From contig OX439004.1 of the NCBI GenBank assembly GCA_949316495.1, positions 14,296,536-14,360,535 on the forward strand: a stretch of 64,000 bases of DNA. The letters run 5' to 3'. The translations under genes and the position numbers were made by a program. The notes beneath the pieces were generated by a model. It saw only the letters and a program-made list of their open reading frames with translations, was not told the DNA's origin and did not search any database. Below, piece after piece: positions 10,158 through 21,321 of the stretch. Each line of letters opens with the position of its first letter. Position 1 is the stretch's first letter. This DNA comes from Amphiduros pacificus (Eukaryota; Annelida; Polychaeta; Phyllodocida; Hesionidae).

Positions 10158-10915
10158 CGTTTATTCTGACATTTGAAGCAGCGCAGCTCCCAACATCTAT
10201 TAAAGTTGGATATTTGAACGTTAGAGTTGATGTAATTATTCCAAATCCTCTGCGCTGCTTCAAGTGTCAGAGGTATGGACATGGATCTGATCGATGTAAA
10301 GGTGATGTAACATGTCCAAAATGTACCGCTCAACACAGTGGAGATGATTGTTCTTCAAATATGATAAAATGTGTCAATTGCCAAGGCAATCATCCATCGT
10401 ATTTGCGGAATTGTCCTTCCTTTTTAAAAGAGAAGGAAATTCAGCGAATACGACACACTGAAAATATATCTTTTCCAGAGGCACGGAAGCGAGTAGAAAG
10501 TTTAAACACAACAAAGACATCTTATGCCAGCTCTGTAAAACCTAAAGAAACAAAATCAATAGCAATTCAGACCGAAATTACATGGCCAATCAATGACAAA
10601 AAATATTCCTTTTTTACAAAATCTTCTAAATCTTCAGGAACGTCTACTCAGACTCAGACACCCACTATCCCAGTAGTAACTCAACCAATAACAACATCCA
10701 CTAAACCCTCTTCACAAACTCCCTCTACATCATCCAATAATAAAAGTATCAATAGTAATAGACCAGTACATAAATCAGACAAAAAAGAAATCAAAGAACA
10801 AGTTAAAAGTAAAATAAATAGAACTAAATCCTTAGAAAGGATGGACACAGGTGATCCTCCGGATATGTATTTTACACCTGTGCACTCGAAGCATAATCGT
10901 AAAATTAACAAGTGA
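10158..10915 (+). pseudogene. LINE copy 2 ORF1, N-terminally deleted
   Basis: The frame from FILTFEAAQLPTS through three CCHC knuckles to the end of ORF1 is open and about 90% alike to copy 1. The first half of ORF1 and most of the leader are gone. The junction GGGATGCG|TTTATTC shares CG with both parental flanks, which points to template switching or microhomology repair. Confidence 0.85.
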
Positions 10916-10953
10916 TTATGTTAGATCATATATTTTTTCTCATTATTCTTAAT

Positions 10954-13900
10954 ATGGCTATCGGCAATATCATACAATGGAATTGTAGAGGATTTGAGGC
11001 AAACAGGCCAGAACTGGAGTTATTAGCCCAAAAGTATAATGCATCTGTTATTTGTTTACAGGAAACTTATTTTAAAGACAAGTCAACAACATTTAAGGGA
11101 TATGTACCTTATATTAAAGTTGGTTCAATAGATGCAATGGACCGAGCACATGGCGGAGTTTCTGTTTTTGTTAAATCCTGTATACCCCAGAGTAAAATAA
11201 CTTTAAATACTAATTTACAAGCTTCTGCAGTCAGGGTTACCCTGCACAATACATTAATTATATGTTCAATATATCTACCACCTAGTGAGCCAGTTAATAT
11301 TACAGATTTAAATAATTTGGTAACCCAGCTGCCACAGCCATATATGTTAGTTGGTGACTTTAATGCACACAACTATCTTTGGGGTGGCAGAAATAATACT
11401 GATGCCAAAGGACGTATAATAGAAGATTTTTTAAATAATAATAGTTTGTGCCTTTGGAATGATGATTCTCCGACATATTTACATCCTGCTACAGGCTCTT
11501 TAACATCAATAGATCTCTCCATGTGCACTCCAAATTTATTTTTAGACTATTCCTGGGAAGTAGAGGAAGATCAATGGGGTAGTGATCATTAACCCATTAT
11601 TTTAAATAACCATTTTCCTCCACCAGACGAACGAATCCCCAAGTGGAAATTTCATAAAGCTGATTGGGCAAAATTTCAAACATCCTGTTTTAATAAAATA
11701 ACTCCAAAAATTTTTAACAATGTAGATGATCCTCTTCAAGTTTTTACAGACACCTTGTATGATATTGCTGATGGGTGTATTCCCAAATCAAAGTCAAATT
11801 CTAAAATTACAGAAAAACCCTGGTTTAATGATGAGTGCAAAAAAGCTGTCAAGGAGCGGAAAAAAGCTTTAAAAAAATTTAATCGACAGCCAACTCAATA
11901 TAATTTGCACCAATTTCTTATAAAAAGAGCTAAAGCCCGGTATATTATTAAAATAAGCAAAAGAAAAAGTTGGAAAGATTACGTTTCAAAATTATATACA
12001 CGTTCACCAATTAAAAAATGCTGGGATATGGTGCGTAAAATTACTGGGAAGGGAGGTGGAGCAAGGATCAAACATCTTAATCATAATGGCCAATTAATTA
12101 CAAATCCCACCGAAATAGGCAACACAATAGGTCAAACAATTTCCAAGAATTCTTCATCCAATAATTATTCTGCCAAATTTCAACAAATAAAAAATAGAAA
12201 AGAAAGGAACCAACTAAATTTTATATCCCATAACTTGGAAGAATATAATATATCATTTACAATAGAAGATTTGAAACTTGCTTTGGATAAATCTCATGAT
12301 ACTGCTCCTGGACCTGATCAAATTCATTACCAAATCCTTAAAGGGAAACTTTCACTTCTCTGAAACATTTTTGTAGTAGGATGGAGAATTATAACGCACA
12401 TTGATCTGTGGCTCTGTTAGTATGACCACACAAGGGAAACATGTTTTTTGGGAGAAAAATAGCTCTTTTAAATGCACGTGCTAGAAAAAAAAGAATGACG
12501 TCATCGTGCGGCAATTACCTACTTACATAAATAATTAGTATACAAACAACAATGCAGCCAAAATACCGGTGTAACGATTTTCGGTCTTAAAATGGACGCA
12601 TTATAGAATGGATATGTGCATCGGAAAGAATATGAAAAATGTGTTATTTTGGTGTAAAAACCATGTCAATCGGACTAGTATTAACAAAGTTATGACTAAA
12701 TTTATGAAAATTGAAGATCATTGCAGCTTGAGTTGCACGTGCATTAAATCCCGCACGATGACGTCATTGCCACTAATAGCAATAAATGATCATATTCTAT
12801 AGGGGTTGCAAGATTAGTTTTATATGTGGGTTTGTGTTTCCATGGTTACTGATATCTTTTTTTGGTCTGTGAATTTTAATGTATTTACGCATATATGATC
12901 ATTTAATCATGTAATTTCTAAAACTTATTTTATTAAGAAGTATCTCTTTAAACACCTCCCTGACCAATCACTTTGGCATCTTTTAGATATTTTTAATAAA
13001 ATTTGGGAAAGTGGTGATTTTCCTCCTTCATGGAGGGAAGCCACTATCATTCCCATTCCCAAACCTGGCAAAGACTCGTCAGATTCAAATAATTATCGTC
13101 CCATTGCTTTAACAAGTTGTATTTGTAAGACAATGGAACGAATGATTAATGAGCGTTTAGTTTGGTTTTTAGAAACTGCAGCTTATATTTCTGTTGCACA
13201 AAGTGGCTTTAGAAAAACTCGAAGTACCATTGACCACCTGGTACGTTTAGAGACATTTATAAGAGAGGGTTTTTTAAAAGGTGAGCATGTGGTTAGGATA
13301 CTACATGGAAATTTGGAATAATGAGCGATTTATATGATATGGGATTAAGGGGTCGTTTACCCCTTTTTATTCAAATTTTTTTGTCAAATAGACAATTCAG
13401 GGTCCGAGTTGGATCATCACTTTCTGATGCATTTGATCAGGAAATGGGTGTTCCACAGGGTAGTATATTATCAGTCACCCTTTTTATTATTAAAATTAAC
13501 AGCATTGTTGATTGTATGAGGCCTGGAGCAGATTGCTCACTTTTTGTTGATGATTTCAACTTAAGCTACAGGTCCACAAGCATGCATACAATAGAACGAC
13601 AGCTCCAACAACACTTAAATAGATTTCAAGAATGGGCTGATCATAACGGATTTAAATTTTCTTTAAAGAAAACTATGTGTATGCACTTTTGTAAAAAATG
13701 GAAGGTTCACCCAGATCCTGATCTTTATTTAGGCCGAACTCGGATACCTGTTGTCGAAGAAACCAAGTTTCTTGGACTTATTTTTGACAGGAAATTATCT
13801 TTTATTCCTCACATTAAATACGTTAAAAAGAAATGCCAGAAGGCATTGGATTTATTACGGGTTCTTGCCCATACCGATTGGGGAGGGGACCGTAATATTT

Positions 13901-15169
13901 TATTGCAATTTTACAGAGCGCTTGTACGTTCTAAGCTTGATTATGGATGTATGATATATGGATCAGCACGTCCATCTTATATTAAAATGCTTGATCCTAT
14001 ACAAAATCAAGGTTTACGACTTTGCCTTGGTGCATTTCGTACATCGCCTGCAGATAGCTTGGCAGTTGAGGCAGATGAGCTGCCTCTTGATTTAAGAAGA
14101 GAAAAGCTTGCCCTTCAGTATGCTGCAAAAATTGCAGCTTGTCCAGACAATCCTGCACATGATACTATATTTAATCCAAACTATGTTGACCTTTTTGAAA
14201 GTAAATCTAATACAATACCAACTTTTGGCACTCGCATCAAAGAATCTTTACAATCTTTAAATTTAACTCCAAATCAAATAGCTAAATTTCAATATCCAGA
14301 AACACCTCCATGGACCTACGAATCTTTAAATATTAATGTAGCCATGTCAGAATTTCACTGGATATCAGTGTATTTACACTGATGGATCATTTGATGATGA
14401 CAAGGCTGCTGCAGCTGCTGTTAAGGGCAATCATATTTATTCAGAACGTCTGCCAAATAAATCTTCTATTTATTCTGCAGAACTTCATGCTTTATACCTA
14501 GCTTTAAATCATGTGGAGACTTCTCCACATCGAAAATTTTTAATATTTTCTGATTCATTGTCTTCTTTACAAGCAATGAAAGCAAAGGATTGGAAAAATC
14601 CTTTTATTTACAATATCCTTGAGCGGCATCACAAACTCTGTACTGAGGAAAATAAAGAAATTCGTTTTTATTGGATACCAAATCATATTGGAATCCTTGG
14701 AAATGAGGCTGCTGACCAAGCTGCCAAAGCAGCATTGGATAAGCGCCCAATAAATATGCTTATACCTTATACAGAGTTTAAGAAATATATTACTGTTTTT
14801 TTACGTTCTAAATGGCAATTGCGCTGGAATGAAGCAGTTTTTAATAAATTACACGAAATTAAACCCGTTCTGGGTAAAACAAAAGGTGCTTGTAGAATTA
14901 ACCGAAGAGAAGAGTCTGTTTTAAGTCGAATAAGAATAGGACATAGTCATTTAACACATTGCTATCTTCTTAAAGGTGAAGATCAGCCTCAGTGTGTTGG
15001 ATGTCAAAGGGCTATGACTATTAAACATATTTTAATTGAATGTATTGATTTTGATATAATTAGGACTCAATATTTTAATGTGCAAGATTTACATTCGTTA
15101 TTTGATACTGTAGATACTTCTGTGATAGTATCGTTTTTAAACCAAATAGGACTTTATAACCAATTTTAA
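10954..15169 (+). pseudogene. LINE copy 2 ORF2 remains (endonuclease, RT, RNase H)
   Basis: Begins MAIGNIIQWNCRGFEAN. The endonuclease is open to SDH, where a TAA replaces the next codon. The reading resumes at once and continues to YQILK, where the MITE lies. RT resumes at 12952. Motif A (FFDLEKAYD in copy 1) is deleted near 13295-13312 with a frameshift. GVPQGSILS and FVDD are present. A second deletion near 14350 fuses AMSEF to the region before YTDG. The RNase H part (14513-15169, IPNHIGILGNEAADQ) is intact. No active enzyme can come from this copy. Confidence 0.88.
12342..12947. mobile_element. TTAA-flanked MITE inside LINE copy 2
   Basis: It interrupts the LINE exactly at CCTTAAAC: TTAA is found at 12338-12341 and again at 12948-12951, and copy 1 has a single TTAA. 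The ends are AGGGAAACTTTC and, inverted, AGAGATACTTC, an imperfect terminal inverted repeat. Inside lies a subterminal inverted repeat of 17 bp (ATGACGTCATCGTGCGG near 12494, inverse near 12750) that contains the CRE palindrome TGACGTCA. There is no coding capacity. TTAA targets fit Kolobok or piggyBac mobilisation. Confidence 0.85.
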
Positions 15170-15435
15170 GTGTGGAGCTCTTGTTTACTTAGGTCATTGG
15201 CCTATTTATCAAGAACCGCGAAACATCAGATGGTATTTAAAGTCTTTTAAATTGAATTCATTTATACAATTTTGTTGTCTATAACTGATATATTGAAAGG
15301 ATTTTGTTGATATTTTATGTTAAGATTATTTACATATATTGATTTTATAAACGTTTATGTTTTTACCACTTTTAGGCACTGAATAACCTTAGTGGTTGAT
15401 GTGCCTCTAAGCAACCATTCATTCATTCATTCATT

Positions 15436-16132
15436 GGACAGAACCTGGGAGAAAATTGTTATTAAAAAGATTTAAAACAGAATATATTTTGACTAAATAT
15501 ATCCAATTATAAAATAGAATATCAATGTAAACAAAGAAAAACCAATATCCTTTGTGACAAAGAAACTATTGTTTTGCTTATATAAAGAATTAGGCAAATG
15601 TACATAAATATAGGAAAATTAAGGAATTGTATTATAAAGTAGTTATAAGACACTGATGAGGGCAATTTATCTCTTGCACATCAATGGTTTCCTCTCCTCG
15701 GGTGGTAAGGTCAATTTGAGTCACATTGACCACAAACAAAGGTGGGGGAGTGGCAGGTTCTATAAAAACAGCATAAATATTTTCAAATTGGTGCATGACA
15801 CAAATCCAATTCTTTGTAAGCTTTTTCAAATGGACTGAGAAAACAACTATCCATAACATAAACATTTTACATAGTGTGTATTGGACTGTGATTGTTGAAT
15901 TGGACTGATTTCCAGCACCATCTGTAAAAATTGATGATAAAAAATTTATGTTGATTTACACTATGGTATAACATGGGTAAATACATATTTGTAACTAAAT
16001 ATTCCTCTGAATCCTCATAAAAGAGCATGATCTTTTAAATTTATGGCAAACAGGAGATTGCATGGCCAACCGAACATGCATATGGATGCATGATAGTGGT
16101 TTATATCCATTTTCTTACAATGTCACCACAAG
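15436..16132. other. intergenic, no gene seen
   Basis: AT-rich flank of LINE copy 2. Only short chance frames are present; I see no splice-bounded exon or repeat here. Confidence 0.5.
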
Positions 16133-16145
16133 AACTATATGATTA

Positions 16146-16460
16146 GATGGCCACGGGCCATGGCGCAGTTGGTTAGAGCGCCAGCTTATTAGCACCAGTT
16201 CCTCTGTGATGATCCAAAGGTCGTGGGTTTGAACCCCGGCCGTGCCGGGATTGAACTCATGATACAATTTCCCATATGAGCTGAGGCCCGTGCCTAAAGG
16301 GTTAACCAGTTGTCCTTGTAAATCTGTGACCGGGTGGGTTGTCATGTCAAGGACCTGCGACATGACAATTCAGTGAGGCAGCACTATATCTACTACAAGT
16401 AGGTCTCATCACGAAATGACTGAAATAATGTTGAAAGTGATGTAAAACCCCAAATAATCA
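16146..16460 (+). mobile_element. tRNA-derived SINE, 315 bp
   Basis: Flanked by 13-bp target duplications AACTATATGATTA (16133-16145 and 16461-16473). The head carries an A-box-like GGCGCAGTTGGTTAGAG and a B box GGTTTGAACCCC, so it is transcribed by RNA polymerase III from an internal promoter. The body ends in GACTGAAATAATGTTGAAAG...GTAAAACCCCAA and a short AATC-like tail. The intact target repeats indicate a rather recent insertion. Confidence 0.9.
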
Positions 16461-16473
16461 AACTATATGATTA

Positions 16474-17220
16474 TGCATTGCTATTTTAAGTAAACAATGT
16501 GTAGGTGTCTAGGGTGTACAGTAAAAGTGTGTGTGATGTGTGTATCAGATGCCTCATGGCATCTAGTAGCAATGTCAACTTCACAGTGCACATCCCTTCA
16601 TTAAAGGGTATCAGATAACTACAATGGCATAAATCATGTAAATCATGTAATTAACTGTACCCAAAAAAAGCACACTATTTGTCAAGAATAACATCTTTGG
16701 ATAATTAATATAAGAAAAGTATATGGACATTTGCACATAAAGTAATTGGACATTAACACATATTTTGCACAAGCACAGAAAAACTAAATAGTTAGATAGT
16801 TAATTTAAAAACATTTCTTATCCAAATTTCATTGGATAAAACACAACATTAAGAAAGTACAAGCACACCAATGCAACAGTATCAAGGTCAGACAAGTATC
16901 ATTTCAGCATGGAGTCCACTTGTCAAAAATTTTACCTCATGTGTCTGTTATGAAGAAAGGATGAGATATTTTAGCACATGAATGAAAATCATCACAGACC
17001 ATATACACTTCTAGTTAAAAATATAATGACATTGTCATGTATCCAAAAGTTATGATGAAAAGCAGATATTTTCAAGTTGAATCATTGTTTATAATTTATC
17101 AGTACAATTCATTTTTCTTACACTTCTGTTTTAAACCATTTAAATGCATAATTTATGCATGAATGCATAAATTTCATGATTGATACAGTAAGTATACCTT
17201 GAATGACAATGTGGGGTTAT
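16474..17220. other. intergenic, no gene seen
   Basis: AT-rich sequence between the two SINEs. I see no open frame with coding character and no repeat. Confidence 0.45.
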
Positions 17221-17235
17221 TCCAATCCTGCAGGG

Positions 17236-17370
17236 TCAGCACTTTGGACGGTGCCTTGGTCGGCATTTGAAGAGGTACTTGGGCTGGCACTTGGAACAGC
17301 ATTTGCGACGGCACTTGGGATGGCACCTGTGGCTGCACTTATGGGTGCACTGGGTACGGCACTTGTTTGG
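17236..17370 (-). repeat. 12-bp coding-like repeat, Cys-x3 or Ser-Ala frame
   Basis: About eleven diverged 12-bp units of type AAGTGCCRTCCC on the minus strand. One frame reads C-x-x-x repeats (KCRTQCTHKCSHRCHPKC, later RRKCCSKCQPK) up to a TGA at 17236-17238. Another frame reads xSAx repeats (AVPSAPISAATGAIPSA). Either may be a C-terminal tail of the neighbouring minus-strand gene remnant, or it is a non-coding minisatellite. SINE copy 2 lies at its upstream edge. Confidence 0.5.
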
Positions 17371-17393
17371 GCGTTTAGGTAACGGGTTAGTGT

Positions 17394-17556
17394 AGGCCAC
17401 GGTTGGTTAGAGCGCCAGCTTATTAGCACCAGTTCCTCTGTGGTGATCAAAAGGTCGTGGGTTCGAACCCCGGCACTATATCTGCTACAAGTAGGTCTCA
17501 TCACGAAATGACTGAAATAATGTTGAAAGTGATGTAAAACCCCAAACAAACAAACA
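17394..17556 (+). mobile_element. tRNA-derived SINE, 163-bp internally deleted copy
   Basis: Same family as the SINE at 16146. The target duplication AACGGGTTAGTGT is exact (17381-17393 and 17557-17569). Compared with the longer copy it lacks about 12 bp in the head and about 150 bp between ...AACCCCGG and CACTATAT. The clean 13-bp target repeats show that the short form was the one that retroposed, so it may be a subfamily rather than a later deletion. The tail is (CAAA)n. Confidence 0.9.
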
Positions 17557-17879
17557 AACGGGTTAGTGTTGAATACTGTCCAGTATCTCTCATTAAATTT
17601 AAGTTAGATTTAGTTTTAGATACAAAAATGTTTATTTTAATGATTTTTATTCTTTTGCACTTGTCTATACTTTACTAGGTGTGAACTTTAGGGCCTATCA
17701 AGTCAAGTCAGTTGAATAAAACGATATCAATAAACTTGCATTAGGCATGATCCAAATTTCCTTGACTGGTGGAACTGTTGGCTGATGGAATAACCCAGGA
17801 TTTTAACTACCTCGCAGTGTCCGGGATGGGTTCTATCACACAGAATTTCTAGCGTGAATCCATCTTGGCCAGCACAAAG

Positions 17880-19439
17880 GGCTTATTGTATTCGGCACGT
17901 TGCGCGTTTGATAAATGGCGCGTTCAACACAGAGTGACTTTTATCAGTGTGACGTCACAGAAGGACATTGTGTGATAGGCATCAGTGGCAGGTCCAGGGT
18001 TTTACATTTGTTAAAATGGGGTACACTACATTATCTTTTCTGTACAAGTATTTATTATTTTTTGGGCATATTCGTGTTCACAAATATCATACAAAGTCCT
18101 ATAAGAAGAAGAAATGCCAAATGATATAAATTGTGAAATTTGTTAAATTGAACACCCCCTTCAATATCCATTTCTGGACAGGCCAATATACAAAAGCTGA
18201 TTCCCGCCAAATTCAGTGAAGTGTCATTTTTAAAACTTGCAAATGGTTGGGTTTTATGATTTAAATCCAAGTTTGATGTTATCTCGTATGTACATACAAA
18301 CATTTCTTTTCAAACATTTTGATCCCAAAAGCCATCTTGTGAATGGAACATTGACACGTGCGTTTATTTCATATCGACACGTGCGTTTATTTCATATGGA
18401 CACGTGCGTTTATTTCATAGCGACACGTGCGTTTATTTCATAGTGACACGTGCGTTTATTTCAAAGTGAAACGTGAGTTTATTTCACAGTGACACGTGCG
18501 TTTATTTCAAAATGACACGTGCATTTGTTTCAAAATGACACGTGCATTTGTTTCAAAATGACACGTGCATTTGTTTCAAAATGACACGTGCATTTGTTTC
18601 AAAATGACACGTGCATTAATTTCAAAGTGTATTTTTAAAACATTTTGGGATATTTTCAAAAAGCTATTTGAGTCCTGCTGCAAAATTGTTGACGATATGT
18701 TCTTATTCAAAGTTAGTATCCATACAAAATGTCAGTCAATTAAGCTTTTTGCATTCGGCACGTTGATGCGCGTTTATGCGCGTTGTGTCAGTCAGAGAAA
18801 TGTCTGACACCTCGATTTTATTTTGTTCATCCAATGCATATTATGAACAAAAATGTTAGCATTTCCATATTTTAAAACATTCCACTTTGTTTTTAGCCAA
18901 AAAAAAATGTTACTTACAAAATGTGAATTGTGACGCTTCACTGTCGGGAAAAGCTTCATTGGCGGGAATTTCAGGGCGGGAAAAGGCGCATGAATACAAA
19001 AATGCAGCAAATGAATTGTCAATGATAAACATGCACGCCGATAACATTACAAAAAAACTTACTGGTTATCATGTCATGCATATCAAAAGAACCGTCTTGG
19101 TCCAAAGATTCTAAATATCTTTACTTTTTGTTGTTATCTTGAGGCATTGCAAAGATATCAATGAAAACATAAATTTCGGAAGATTAACTCCTGCTTTCTG
19201 GTGCTTTTGCTTTTGGCGATGTCAGTGGGCGATAATTTGACACTGGGAAGGGCCTTGTAACACGAGTGAATCATGAGTGAAGCATGTGCCAACAAAAATG
19301 CAACCTGCTCACCACCTCATTCACATCTGAGTGAGACCAAATAAAATAGTGCATTCCTTGTGTGACGTCACAATCAAACAGGCCACGCGCCAAGAACGCG
19401 CCAAGTCCCAAACGCGCAACGTGCCGAATACAATAAGCC
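17880..19439. mobile_element. 1.56-kb non-autonomous DNA transposon with 8-bp target duplication
   Basis: Terminal inverted repeats share GGCTTATTGTATTCGGCACG and run on through TTGCGCGTTTG (about 31 bp). Flanking 8-mers GCACAAAG at 17872-17879 and 19440-19447 are identical. 8-bp duplications are typical of hAT and P elements. It has no transposase frame. It contains a 23-bp array of CACGTG boxes, internal GACGTCAC boxes near both ends, and a segment (about 19060-19160) that matches 43440-43550 in inverse orientation, so it belongs to a dispersed family. Confidence 0.88.
18350..18628 (+). repeat. 23-bp tandem array, twelve units with CACGTG
   Basis: Unit of type GACACGTGCGTTTATTTCA plus 4 bases, twelve copies; eleven keep CACGTG and one reads AACGTG. 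The last five units are of a variant type (CACGTGCATTTGTTTCA). CACGTG is the canonical E-box/G-box of bHLH-ZIP factors (USF, MYC/MAX, HIF-like). The regular spacing of about two helical turns puts all boxes on the same face of the DNA. Confidence 0.9.
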
Positions 19440-19799
19440 GCACAAAGGGCACATTTGCAAGCATTGGATACATGGCCAACAAATGGACTTTTATTTGTTG
19501 AAATGTCATAGCCGGTGATTTGTGACTCTTCTTGTCCTTGTAGAAGACCAGTGATGCTGAAAACAAAAATAAAATGATTTTAGAAACTAAACTTTTGGGT
19601 GAACTGTCATTTCAATTAAAAACTAATTTTTTTAAGGGGGAGGGGGGGGGGAGATTTTTTGTCAAAAGATGTACTCACTCTGTTAGAAGTTCTGTACTGT
19701 TGTTTCCTTCCACATCTGTCACAGCTTGAAAGTGACTCTGTAGATTATTGATAATACCCTCCATCCTCTTATTTCGAGCTGTTTTCCCTCCATAAGGAG

Positions 19800-21320
19800 T
19801 TCATGACTGTGATGATGGTAACAGCTCTCAATACGTGACTAATATCGGGGAATGTCAATCAGGTACGGGGAAAGGCTAATGGTCATTTCGAAAGGGGAAT
19901 ATACCCATCCTAATTACTGGATGGGTGGTAAGTGGTGTGACCTATACTGGTCTACCAGACAGATATCCTAAGCGAAATTCAAGCAACATGTCAAAGAGGC
20001 GAAGAGTTGTGGTGTAAACATTTTTAATCGTTTGTGTCTATTTGTTCATATACATGTCAATCAATAAATGTTTGTGGAGTTCAAAATAAAATGCAAGCTC
20101 ACCTGAAATTTGTTGAAAGATGGTATCTGCTGCTTCAGTCTGGTCAGTTCTGGCCTCAACGCCTGCTTCACCCCAACTCACTGACTTCCCAGACTGAGAG
20201 CAACCAAACTCATCCTTCACCAAACATATAAGGAAAGCATGCATTTTGTCCAATGAGACTTGGCCAGGTAGCATGCAGTGGTGGACTGCATGATCCCAGG
20301 TCAAGGCTCATGCATATTGATGAAGCCAGAGTCAGAGATATCTTAGGGTCTACAAGAGTGAGGGCTGCTAATGAAGCTAAATTTAGCTATTTGTAACTGA
20401 TACACAATTTGGATCACAAAGTCAGAGTTAGTGAATATGAAAGAAAATTGTAAAGTTGATGATTAAAGTTATATATATATACTTAAGAAATTGCTGCATG
20501 ATGTATGAAAATATTGATATCTCTGATATTTTATCGTGAGATATTTTATATCCCTGGGGATCAAATAGCTCAGGATACTCTGATGAAAATCCATTATCAC
20601 TACTCATGGTCATGATCCTTACAATATGTGTTAATCAATGGGCAATGCTAAATGAAAACACTTGATAGCTTGTGATAAAAATGCAAACAGTGCCCGAGGG
20701 GAATCTTGTTTTTGATTGATTGAATCCTCCATCTGTGATTGGCTCTTTCTGGTGTGACACAGCTTTCTACAAATGGATACTGCAATCTGATTGGCTGATA
20801 TGGCTAAATATCTAACTATAAATGTTGCCATTCAAAAGCTTTGTAACCTAACTAAAATTTATTAAAATTGATACATGGACCCTTGAGCATGTCCAAAGGT
20901 GGTTTTTGTTTTAAATATTTTGAAATTCCTTAAAAATCCTTGAGGGGAGATTCTTAGCAACCATTTATCATGTCTCCCTAATGCGTGCAACCATGGACTA
21001 AATAGATGATCCCACAATGGATTATGATTATGGATTATCACTTATCGATTATGGATTATCACTTACACTTGTACATGGATACAGCTTCGTGACAGGGGTG
21101 GGCTTCACAAAGTGAGTGACACCATGTACAAACTATATCAATCCATGGAAACTCTAGTTAAGCCAAATAAATGATTGGAAACATATCCAGTATTTCTGCT
21201 GAGAACATGCATGGTACTTTGGAAGATTTACTTTTGACCAGTCCGGCAGTAATCAGCTCATGGCAGCTAGTATCATGCAACATCAATGATGATACAATGA
21301 AGGACAAGCTATTTGAAATG
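19800..21320. other. largely empty; one weak minus-strand exon candidate
   Basis: A minus-strand frame at 20102-20304 (VKDEFGCSQSGKSVSWGEAG...) ends in a good donor, TTCAG|GTGAGC, and may be an exon of the remnant downstream, but no acceptor links it to the next exon in phase. The rest is AT-rich with no recognisable feature. Confidence 0.3.
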
Positions 21321-21321
21321 A

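Larger units (their letters stand above)
10084..15435 (+). mobile_element. LINE copy 2, same family as copy 1, older and broken
   Basis: Collinear with copy 1 from its leader (TTAAAGAATAGCC at 10084 matches 3728) to the (ATTC)n tail. Differences seen by comparison: an 899-bp internal deletion that fuses the leader to the middle of ORF1; a stop in the endonuclease at about 11590; a 606-bp MITE insertion; a deletion of about 28 bp that removes the RT motif A; and a deletion of about 60 bp before RNase H. The 18 bases that precede TTAA in copy 1 are missing here because the DNA transposon lies in between. They should be found upstream of the window. No target duplication is visible, as expected if its 5' partner is outside. 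Confidence 0.9.
17727..19793 (-). pseudogene. unidentified two-exon gene remnant, second exon split by a DNA element
   Basis: On the minus strand an exon ending at 19679 (…MEGIINNLQSHFQAVTDVEG…ELLT) has a strong donor AGA|GTGAGT. 122 bp further a TTTTCAG acceptor opens an exon at 19556 in the matching phase (DITGLLQGQEESQITGYD...). This exon reaches CKCAL at 19448. The frame continues on the other side of the 1.56-kb element at 17879 as CAGQDGFTLEILCDRTHPGH...VVKILGYSISQ and stops at 17727-17729. The reading holds when one 8-bp target copy is counted. I do not recognise the protein family. The upstream border of the first exon is not clear, since stops lie shortly before it. It could be a host gene, or part of an unknown element. 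Confidence 0.5.

Noticed and set aside
10681-11372. Minus-strand frames inside LINE copy 2
   Set aside because: They are antisense to ORF1 and the endonuclease; no independent support.
16155-16235. A tRNA gene
   Set aside because: A and B boxes are present, but the cloverleaf is poor, the spacing too long, and the sequence is followed by a SINE body with target duplications on both sides.
16115-16363. Minus-strand frame MSQVLDMTTHPVTDLQG...
   Set aside because: It lies almost completely within the SINE at 16146, read antisense.
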